A DNA stretch of 64,000 bases. Source: Siphonodentalium dalli. Lineage: Eukaryota > Mollusca > Scaphopoda > Gadilida > Siphonodentaliidae. Below are positions 49,001-61,000 of the stretch, piece after piece. A model generated the notes under the pieces. That model searched no databases. It was given only the letters and a program-made list of their open reading frames with translations, and was not told where the DNA came from. The stretch lies in NCBI GenBank assembly GCA_032622095.1, contig CP136063.1, positions 150,219,379-150,283,378 of the forward strand, given 5' to 3'. The position numbers and the translations under genes were made by a program. Position 1 is the first letter of the stretch; each line of letters starts with the position of its first letter.

Positions 49001-52000
49001 AAAAAACGATTGAACACTCAATAAAATGATAAAAATGTTATCTTACTCCAGACCTGGACACGTAAACCAGGTGCTTGGGAGTTCGCGTTCTTCAGTAACA
49101 AGTTATCAGTGAGACAGCGTTAAATCCATAGCTCAATATGGCAATCAAAACAATTATGATACAAAACCCAGATACCCTCAATGCATGAACTGGGACCAGC
49201 GGCTTATCCATTAAATGTATTGTTTTAATGATATCTGTGACACTATACATGTATTTTGTTATGGTATTTTAGTATGTTATGTCATTTATAAACACTGATC
49301 GATATACGTTATGGTGTGCAAGGAGAGTAAATGGGGGTATGTTTGTATGACATCACTGTACATAATTTAAATAACTTATATAAATAAAAACAAATAATAA
49401 AAAAAAGTTAATAGTGAGGGATGGAGAGCAATTCCATAACTTTTCAAGTCCGTCACCTTGCCATAAGGGGAGCTATTTATCCATGACTTTTTCCATACTA
49501 CCCCAAAAGAGGTGCCTTTTCCAGGCCAAGAATTCTAATTTTCAATTCCATAACTTTTCCAGGATTCCAGACTAGTGTACAAACCCTGTAGTGTGCAGGA
49601 TTGTTTGCTAAAATCTACAAGGAACAATCTAACTTGCTGGATTTATTCATTTGTCAAATGAGGTTTGGTTACTTACTTGACTTAGGAATTTTATGATCTC
49701 GGGAATCAATTGATGCTACACTTTGTACGCTGTGTTGACTGTCTGTTCTCTTCAGTTTATTTGACTCCAGGTTTGTGTCATTTGATGATAATGACTAGAA
49801 AAAAAGAAATAGTATACTTAAGAAAATAAGGAATAAAGACACAACACTCTTGTTGGAAATTTTTTACCACAAGGCCTTTATCAGAGAACTGTAAGCATTA
49901 CTTACTGAATTTAGTGTACTCTAATAACACATTTTAATCTAAAACCTTAAAAGGCCACACAAAGATGTATAATACAATAAATAAAACATCATTCTGATGC
50001 GGAATCATTCTGATGAGATTGCTACCCTTTCATTGGTCAGTCCGCTGATATATGAGTCTGTACCATGCACCTGTGTAGAAGTAAATATGGTGGCTCGTTT
50101 GATCTAGTTACTTGACTTCTTCAACTCGATGTGGTACTATGGCCAGATCAATTCACTGTAGTGATAATAGGTCTATCATATAAATTACATGACACATTTT
50201 ATTCACATTGCTAAGAAACATTCCATGATGCTACAAATGAGGGACCCGCCTAGAGGTTTAACTCTTTCGGTGCCAAGCTCGCATAAATGCGAGTTACCCA
50301 GTCGCTGCCAAATACGCATTTATGCGAGTTCGGGGTGCACCTGGTTTATGGGTCGTAATTATATTGTTTTGTTGCTTTACAACGGGGGTTCATTTATTTT
50401 ATGTAGAGTGCTGGTGTGCGCTGACAATTTAGAAGAAAGGTCAGTCAAAGTCATGCTACTCCTGAAGTTCTATGAGTACAGTCCGAGCCAGAATATACCA
50501 TTGACAAATTAACTTTTGGTGGGATGCGATATATGAGTGGAAAATAAACATCATAATTGATTTGGCGGCCTCCATTCTGCTGATCAGTTTAGCGTCCAAA
50601 AATTCTGTCGGAATGAGGTCGGTGAAAAATATGGAATAGTAGCCGGAATATGATTAACTGGTGAAACATTAATTAATGGAATAGAACACTAGAACAAAAA
50701 ACAAACATTTAATCATATATGAATTGAAAAAAATTACCGAAAAACATAAATTAAAGCAAATCCAAGATGGCCGCCAATGGCACTTGACCCCTATGACCTT
50801 GAATGGGTCTCCACGTCGGGGCAGGTGATAGGTCATTGTCATATATACCCACATGTAAAGTTTCAACTAAATACACCGATAATTACCCGATAGTCATTGC
50901 ATTACCCACATATACATAAAATACTTGTATTTATACCCAGAATGCTTGGCACTGGGGAGTATGCCCATGTGGCGGGGTGGCAGCAAAAGAGTTAAACCTT
51001 CCATGACTGGAGCTTCCAAAAATTTTGCGAAAACCCTTGTAAGCCAGTGCATTCTCTTGTATATGCGAGACTCCCACAGGAGCCTCGCATATATAAGAGA
51101 ATACATTGGCTTAACAATATTTACCTTGACCTTGTAACCCAGTGCATTTACTTATATATGCGAGACTCCCATAAGAGCCTCGCATATATAAGAGAATACA
51201 TTGGCTTAAAAATATTTGCCTTGTAAGCCAGTGCATTCTCTGATATATGCGAAGCTCCCTATGGGAAACTTGCATATATGAGAACGCACTGCCACAGGAT
51301 CCTTAATGCTGCACAAATGCAACTCCCATCATGAAAGGGTTAAAATTGAAAGATGCCACTTCTCCATGTGTGTTTATTAGTGAGAAGTGGAGCAGTCATA
51401 ACAGCCAAAGATCAATTAGCACTCCCAACCTCAGCCATTAACCTTTTCTTTTCTAGATAGATTCTCCCATTCAGTTATAAAAGTATACATTGGAAAGGTC
51501 TATTGTTCATCTGGCGGGATGTTCAGGGAATATAAGAAGACGACATAATAGAAAATGCAGAAAGATTCCTATTCATTGGTGGAAAATGTTCCGATAATAA
51601 ATTCAATAAACATACTTTGTTGAACTTATCTAATCATTTCTCAAGGGAAAAACTCGCCAGTGAGTATTTGGTACAGAAAGAGTTTAAGAGTAATTTTATA
51701 TCATGGCTTTCAAGGCTTATTTTGTGAAAAATCTTGTTAATATCTCCCCATCAGGATGAAAACAGTCATCGCATGTATTACAGCCATACTGAGATATACA
51801 CCACAAATTGGTAAGCTAGAACTATCAAACCAGAATGATTTATTTAAGATGTGTATGTGTAAAAAAAAAAATTAGAATTGGGAATAAACTATCTTACTAG
51901 GCTGTCTTCCCGATAACCAATATCATGTTCAGAAACTGTATCTTGTCTGTTTAAACCTTTACGAGTATCATGCAAGTCTGGTGATTCTGGAGTCCAAACA

Positions 52001-55000
52001 AGAAGACTGAAATAGATCCATAAAGAAAACTTTCAGCAAGAGCGATGCATGGTATAGTAATATAGGCCCGTTGGGTTGTTCCAAATAACACATAAAGACT
52101 TAACCCTTTCATGATGAGAGCTGTGCCAGTGCATTTCTTATATATGCGAGTCTCCCATAGGGAGCTTTGCATTTATATAAGAGAATACCTGGCTTACAAG
52201 TTCAAGGTAAATATTGTTAGGCCAATGCATTCTCTTATATATGCTAGGCTCCCTGTGGGAGACTAACATATATAAGAGAATGCATTGGCATAGGGTTTTT
52301 GAAAACAAATCAGGAAGCTCTAGTTATGGAATGGTTAACTCTGATACAACAGGCGAGCTAGGTTGATTTGCAGCTATGTGCAAGCTATCTAACCTCTTTC
52401 CTAACTTGAGTCATCAGTAGGTGATAATGGTTAGAATTTTACAAGGAACAATCTCATGAACAAAATGGATGGGCAGGCTAGGAATTGGAACTTGGTCTGT
52501 ACTATGATATGGAGCTCTTATATGCCTAATATGAAAAAGATCTAGAATTTTCAAAGATAGAACACGGAATTTTTATTTAATTGCCATTAGGCACCAATAT
52601 TTTTTTCAAAGGGTCATTACTCTGCTCCAATGGGTGGAAGGAATATAATAGAAATGTCTTGTATTCAGAAATCTTACAAGAATGGCTTCGAACATTTTCT
52701 TGAGACCTCTTGATAAACTTGTTCTAAAAATAATAACATCTAGTGACCCAATAATTATTACTAACTGTATAACTTAACTGCAAAATGGAATATGTATGTA
52801 GAGTAGCTAATATGCCTTTGCCTCAGAATTATTATTTTATAACCCCCCTCCCCCAAAGTACCAGAACTTATTAAAAAAAATGTTGATTAATATTATTAAT
52901 ATTATTAAAGTTATATACCTATGCGGAATAGTGTTCCTGAAAATGTCGAGCATACATTTGCATGAGTTATTCCACACTTCCGCTGAGAATTGAGTACCGT
53001 TTGAAATGACCAAATTCTCCAGACAGTTTATTCCACTTCTGGCTAATTGCTCATTATCTGCAAAAAAAAGGACATCTTGATAAGTTTTATGCATATTCAA
53101 CACCAACATGATCTAGAATCCAACTTATTACGGAACAGTTCTCAAATTTTATAACTAAATATGGATCGATGGAATTATCAGGGCTCCAATTTTCAGGACG
53201 ATGTGTTACTAATGTTTGTGTTTACCAATTTCTTGTTACAAGAAACACAAAATACATTCAGTTACCTTGACAACTTAATAGATAGACAAAGAACGGAAAA
53301 CACCAACACCATTATGACCAATGGCTGAGACATATACCTGGACAGATGGATAGAAAGAAGCCTAGACAGATGGACAAAGTCCATCCAGAAAACCCCCCAT
53401 TCTTCTTTGAAAAATTGGGGTATAAGTTATAATATACTATCAATAGTCAAATATATATATTTCTAACCTTGCATGACACACCATTCAAGTTGCTGGAAAA
53501 GCTCCATGAGTAAAATACCATGCAAAACATCAAAGTACTGAGTAAAAACATCCACTATTGCATAGAGGGCATGGTTACATGTTGTCGTCATCCATTCATT
53601 TTTCTGAAGAAAAAAAGATCAATATATGCACAAGAAAACCAAGAATATATAGTTATTTTTATAATATTATGTTGAGATTAATATGATAATATATTCATTG
53701 AGACAAACTGGGTAGTGGTCTAAGTTTTGAGTATTGTTGTAATTCCACATAAGCATAAGATCTACTATAATGCTGTTAGTTTTGTTATGCTTTTTGGAGA
53801 ACAAATACAACTTCCAATTGTATTATTATTACTGTATGTAGAAGGTCTTGGTGAGGAAAGTTTCCGACAAAGAAGTTTTATTTTGAGTTATTGTTTTCTT
53901 TCAGCTGCTAGACAAGACAATATAACGATGTTGTCAGTTGTTGGCCTATATGAATAAATATTTATGACCAAACTTCAATAACATAACTAAAATAAAATAA
54001 AAACTAAAAATAAATTTTAAAAAATAAAATAATTTGACTTTTGGGACAAATTGGAATAACTAACTAAAGTAGTTCATTGTGACCTCATAAATCCAACAAG
54101 GAAAGCGAAAATTATACTTTGTATGTTTTATTGCCTAATTTTGATGCAAATTTTACCAAAATGTTCAATATGACCTGACCAATCAAATAAGAGAGAAAAT
54201 GAAAGTCAGCTTCAATTAATGTCTAACTGAATTATAGGAATGATTCCAAAGAAATAGCAATGTGCTAAAAACAAGGGGTACGCATCTAAGATGCTTTTGT
54301 CTGGTGTTTTGGCAGTCGAACCAAACTTCTGCCAATAAGGTGCACAACTCCGGGAATAAAAGTTGGACGGTGGTATATTATTGCAATAGACCTATATAAC
54401 AAATATCAATTGAATCCGTTAATATTTCATTGAGTTATCGCACTAACGGTGATAAAATTGTGATTAAAATAGACAATCTAAGACCCATAACTCCGGGAAA
54501 AAAATTCGAACAAACCAGGTTTTCGAACTCGTCCGAGATATTGTTGCAATAGACACATATACCAAATATTGTTTAAATCGGTTAATATTTCATTGAGTTA
54601 TCGGGCCAACGGTGATGACATTGCTAAATAGACAAACTAAGACCCATAAGTCTGCGAAAAAAAATTCGGAAAAACCTGGTTTTCGAACTCGTCCGAGATA
54701 TTGTTGCAGGAGACTCATATACCAAATATTGTTGAAATCTGTTAATATCTCATCGAGTTATCGCGCTAACGGTGATGAAATTGCTAAAAATAGACAAACT
54801 AAGACCCATAACTCTGCGAAAACAAATTCAGACAAACCTGATTTTCGAACTCGTCCGAGTTATTATTGCAGGAGACTCATATACCAAATATTGTTGAAAT
54901 CGGTTAATATTTCATCGAGTTATCGTGCTAACGGTGATAAAATTGCAAAAAAATCGACAAACTAAAACCCATAACTCTGCGAAAAAAATCGGACAAACCT

Positions 55001-58000
55001 GGTTTTCGAACTCGTCCGAGATATTGTTGCAGGAGACTCATATACCAAATATTGTTGAAATCGGTTAATATTTCATCGAGTTATCGCGCTAACGGTGATA
55101 AAATTGCTAAAAATAGACAAACTAAGACCCATAACTCTGCGAAAAAAATTCGGACAAACCTGGTTTTCGAACTCGTCCGAGATATTGTTGCAGGAGACTC
55201 ATATACCAAATATTGTTGAAATCGGTTAATATTTCATCGAGTTATCGCGCTAACGGTGATAAAATTGCTAAAAATAGACAAACTAAGACCCATAACTCCG
55301 GAAAAAAAATTCAGACAAACCTGGTTTTCGAACTCGTCCGAGATATTGTTGCAAGAGTCTCATATACCATATATTGTTGAAATTGGTTAATATTTGCGTG
55401 AGTTATCGCGCTAACAGTGAAAAACTTAACTAAAAAACATCTAAGATGGATAACTCTTGTAAACTTTTCGGACGTGACCCATTTTCTACAGGCAGTAAAT
55501 AGTCATTGGGAGCAACTGACATACCAAAAGTTTTTTGAATCCGTTTACAAATGTCAAAGTTATAAGGCATTCTTTAGGTCCGCCCGCCGCCAGCCCGCCA
55601 ACCGTCCCTCGTCAAACCATAAGTCTTTTTTTGAAAAACTTTAATAAAAGTGCATGTCTTAACTGTTCAATAGTCCTTCAGATATGATGAAATATCTTTT
55701 GTCTTCATTTCACTTGGGGATGGGGGATTACATGAATTGTTGCACTGGACTGTCAAAAATTCTGAATTATGATGCCAAATTAGGATATCTGTGTGGAGCT
55801 TGATGCCCCATTTGTTAGGATGTGAATGCTTCACCCATCCAAGCATTAATTAAGAAAGCATTTTCGTTCTGGGTCGATAGATCTTGTCAGTATGCTAACC
55901 TTGATATGCACACAAATTCATTACAGGTGGGGGTTCCTTCCTTATCGGTCTCATATGCTCTATGACTGAGGTAATAATTGATCTAAAGCTCATTGAAACT
56001 AATTCAATGTATAATGTGCTATGTAAACGAATTTATTATAATTATTATCTGCCCTAAAGGTGTTTGTAGCGAATTTACTGTAAAGAGAGATGGCTAGAAT
56101 AAATCTCACCTCCACTTGCTGTTCTGGTAATTTCATATTGTCAAATATCCGGAACACTATTTGGAAGAGATCCTTCCACCATCGTGATTGGAATGTATCA
56201 CCATATGTCTTCATTATCTCAAACATCACAGTTAAGCCCCTGAAAAAGCATGAATGCGAAGCCTTTCTTTACTAAATGGATTATGCAGAAAGTTGGTCTA
56301 TGTAATAATAAATGCCATCATGAAGAGAAAAATGTGACCTGTATGGTGTGCTAAAGGATTTAGTGATGCAAAGAGTAAAATCCAAGAAGGCTGCCAATGG
56401 CCATGTTTTTCATCTAAAATCGTTCAAATTCGATAGCTCCCATCTAGAAATGATCCCAAACATGCCTGTAAATTTTCAAAACATTTTGCCAATAATTGTG
56501 GGCTGCATGGTGTGCCGATGGATTCAAATGTAAAATCCAAGATGGCCACTGACGGCCATGTTTTTTACAGAATTCGGAAAAAATTATAAGCTCCCATCTA
56601 GAGTTTGCCCCAAAGATCCATATGAAGTTTGCTGATGATCAGATGAGATATGTGACTGTAGGGTGGGTGTGGTAAGGAAATTGTTGACAGACGGACGGAT
56701 GACCAACCCATGGCAATAGCTCAAACATGACTTTGTCAAGATCAGCTAATAAGTCTATGGCTCCATTTCAAGCTCACAATACCATGTTACAATAAAATAA
56801 TGTTGGCAAGAGAAAGCTTGAATTGCATTGAGATATCACCAGTCTATTAATTATTTGTATATTCTTCATTTGAGATGTTCTGATATGGCTCTGTTTGAGT
56901 TCCAAATGCACTCGAGTTTTGTGTGGTCCATGGTTTACTAATTGTACTCAATTTAGCACAATTTAAGATCAACTGAGGACAAGTATGGTTTTTAACTCAC
57001 CAAGTAATTCAAAACATTCAAAGGTATGTCATATACAAGATAGCAACAAGAACATAGATATAACTACAACAGATATATATCACTCACCGAGTTCTAACGT
57101 CTAGTTTACACCGATTAATGATACATGACAACTCAAACAGAACAGGAAACCATCCTTTAACCCATCCTCGTTCATCTTCAGGCACGTTTATTTCCTCACC
57201 AGCATGATCTTTGAACATCTGTATTTACAAGATTAACACTTTCTTTTAATACTAAATGAATTCTCCTGTTCAGTTATATAAGTATACTTAGGAATAGTCT
57301 ATTAATCATCAGGAGGGACATAATGGAAAAATAATAGTACAGACAGATAGTACAGTGCAAAATGATTCCTATTCATTGGTGGAAAATGTTCAGATAATAA
57401 GTTCAACAAAATCAGCTTATTCTGATGTAAAACAATTGTAATCAATATTTGCAAGTTAGATCAAACCTGGATGACAGCATCATTAGTTGTTGACTTAAAC
57501 AAATCATTTCACTCATTCACGCCTCAATGGATTCTCCCATTGAGTTATAAATATAGAATATGTAGCTAGTGCCGTCACTTAAACTGTTTATGTCCGTGAG
57601 GGGGATTTGAGCATCTATTGGATGAGGCTCTGCCGAGTCCAATAGATACCAAATCTCCTGAACAGACATAAACAATAAGTGACAGTATTAGCAACATATT
57701 TTATTTATCTACCGCACATAACTTGCTTTTTTGGGGAATATCTGTCATTTTCCTAAGTTTTACAACTACTACTTCGATGACGCCTTTACATTTATGAGGT
57801 CAAGCAAACTTATTAGTATTCATGATGTGGGGAAAACCAGAGTGCAGCTTAGCGTGAAATAGTTCATTGGTTTTGTTTATAGTTATTCTAGACTGGCATT
57901 GTTATAATGGTTTATAGATCTTTTAGAGCAAAAACATATCTGTTGATGAATATTTGTATCAATTACGATGAATTATAAACAGTAAAAACATTTCAAGATC

Positions 58001-61000
58001 ACAATGGCGTCATTTTGGCAGGTTGACATCCCTAGCTACCTGCGCAATTTGCATATAAAATGATGCCATGAAAGTACAGTCAATTTCGCTTTATTGCATA
58101 GCGTCGGTGCATGGCTTTTCTTATGCAGTTAACCGAATATGCATAAAGCCGAAATCACGATAAAAAGAAGCATAAGCCGTTTTTCTATCACCAGCATCAG
58201 TCTAGAAATACAGTGAATTGTTTATGTTTCGTTCATTCAATTTCATCATCAATTTAGTTTGTTTAAAAAAAATAATATCTAAAGAGCTTCATCTACCGTA
58301 CTGACCCGCGTTTAGGCCCAGGGGGCCTTTGTTTTATTTGAGCTCAAAAATCCAAGTGGGCTTAAACTCGAATATGACCCTTTGCAAACCAAAAATCCCA
58401 AGAAATCGGGAGAGTAAAACTGAAGAAATGGATCCAAAAAATAAAGTCGATCCAACAGATTCGGGGAAATATACACGGCTTCCAGATTAAATAAAGTTAA
58501 GTATAAGTTACTTTGAGAAAGTATTTTTTTCATTTTGATGTGTATATTAAAATATTACTTCTTGTCTTGTTTTATTGCCCAAAATTCCCATAAATGACAG
58601 TTTGTAAGCATCATGGGTCATCGCATTTCTGCCATTTCAGACAGCTGGGTAAATCCACTATCTATAGTCTATATCTATAGTTTATATCAATGTTCAGATG
58701 TACCGGTACGTGATCCCCACAACAATATAATTAAAACACAACTTTGCCGTCGTCATCGAAGCCAAAGATAATAATTAAAAAATGTCTGAAAATTGTACAG
58801 GGGAATATTATGCAACATATAAGAGAGTGACTTAATCCGATTAGGATAACAATGAACCCACTGTTACCCAGTGCTCTATTCATGGCCCGTTGTCTACAAA
58901 GAGTTACAATACAATAGTGACGGCCCCAGTGAGTCTAGTTAATTAACGAAATTACGATGTAAATACGTATACAAAAAAAACACGTGTCTGAATGTTTGGA
59001 GTTAGCCTATCGCTTCCAAACCGTTGACACAGATTAATATTTATACTATAGTCTATATCGTAAAACGTGAAAAATAGAAGTTCAAATTTTTTTAATAATT
59101 ATTATTTACCGGGTACCAATACGACATCGGTATCTCTTTTTTTGAAGGCATCTTGTGCTGTTGGGGTGTTGTGGATGACAAGTCCCCCTTCTGCCCCATT
59201 ATTATACCCACCGTGTGTTTACATAACCAGGGAATGAGTTCTTTTTGTGTTTGGCCACATGTAGGAACATACCGACATACAAAGAATATGTTTTTACAGT
59301 ACTGTTGTTGACATGTGCGCGATGGACGCACATGACTTTTAAGTGACTGATGTTTACCGCGTTCTCAGATATACGCCGTTAGCGAGTGCGTTCTTTTGTA
59401 TTTGATTTCCCCCAGGAAGTATAATTGAATAAACAAATGAGATTTTAAGATTCACTTTATTTTATTTTATTTATTATCGCTAATACCTACGAAGTATAAC
59501 TTTCCATTTTTCGTGGCATTCTCGCCGTCACCGATCGTTTGTGAATATACTTCCCGTTAATATATTGGAATTATTTATTTGGGAAGTATCATTAGCAAAT
59601 ACTTAATTACCACCACCGCTGAAATTGAAAAAAATTTGGGGTGGGCTTAAACACGAATATACCCCTGTGCATGGAATTTGGCCAAAATATATGGGTGGGC
59701 TTAAACACGGGCATGGGCTTTGAACCGGGTCAGTACAGTATATTAATTTAATGTTATTCCATATTATATTATCATCTACGATTGTAAAATGTTCAAGAAT
59801 AAAACGATGTTCTTGTCAGGAACGGCAACCCCCATTGATAATAAACTCACTATATACATGTTTATATTTAGAATATATCCAATCAATCAGTTAGAAATGC
59901 ATTACACACACGTAATATTAAACAAATAATCAATAACTACCCACCAAATATCAGTTAATATAGCCACCAAGAACTGGTAAGAAAAACGCCAACGTTTCCC
60001 GACAAAATTATAAAAATACTATTTTTGTTTGTTTCACGTTATGAGAAGGGGGATAATTATATGTACGGTAGTTGCCGTTTATTTTCGGTAATTTTGTTTG
60101 TTTCAAAATAAATAGGTATATGAAGAACCATTTATCCATGTAGCCATCTAGAAAAACTAACAAAAATCAAATTGATTTCCCAATATATCATGCATTTTTG
60201 TGAGCGCAATTTACGAATCTATATTGAACTATGGGAAGAGGCATAACTCTATTCTTAAATGAAACATTAATTTTTGGGAAACAAAGTGTCTTCAAAAATT
60301 AAATAAAATCTGATCTGATAATTAATCAGTGCACATCACACCAAAACAATTGAGTAGCCACTGTCAAACATAAATATTTGCTGAATTGAGCCCCAATATA
60401 GTTTTAATTAAACACTGAAGCCCAAGAGTGTATGACACCTTCTTTTATTGGTACGCTCACAAATGACTCCAAGCAACATGACAGTTCAACAAAGGTTATT
60501 GTTTTGATTGCACATGCTATTGTCTGGAGCATTTCTTTAGTGACCTCATTGACATTGCTATGATTTCATTTTGTGCTGCGGCTGCAGTTAATGGAATTAG
60601 GTCAAATTCACACCTCAATGCATGCATATTTGCAGCGACTTGATTAATCTTTTGTTATCGCCACAGAAGCTGTTTTGTTTCCCAGAAGCCGGCGATTTCT
60701 AAGAAGTTGGAGCATGAATAAATATTGAAGACCTGTTAAATACGGGTTATTTAAATTTAGACAAAATAAATCACTTTGTGTTGCGAAGACAATAATTTGA
60801 TGATTTATTTCTGAACTATTTTCCGTGACCTCGCGTAATTATAGCTACCCATGTCATTCGCAGAAAATCTTAGTTTCACTTTCGGTTTCAACACAAACTG
60901 ACCGGGAAACTGGAATAATTGCGCAGGTGTTTACAAACTTGCATTTTCTGAAGCTGACACAATTCAACAGATTCTGTTAATCTGATAGAATTCCTGGAAA

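Larger units (their letters stand above)
46952..49676. other. ARFGEF1/2 intron between exons g and h
   Basis: Contains the ~165-bp tandem units at 47150-47700 and a pair of ~50-bp direct repeats (48089, 48978). The stretch 48660-48850 is less AT-rich and has CCAATCAG, ACGCGCGAC and a possible donor AGAG/GTAAAC, but I see no coding sequence. Confidence 0.5.

Noticed and set aside
48089-49024. Solo LTR retrotransposon flanked by the 50-bp direct repeats
   Set aside because: Repeats are too short and lack TG..CA ends, a primer-binding site or a polypurine tract.
54612-54965. 117-codon ORF
   Set aside because: Repeat read-through in the 162-bp array; the peptide repeats with the unit.
57088-57218. 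ATG at the start of exon b as a translation start of a shorter protein
   Set aside because: It is directly preceded by a splice acceptor, and exon a upstream joins in phase with conserved BIG sequence.
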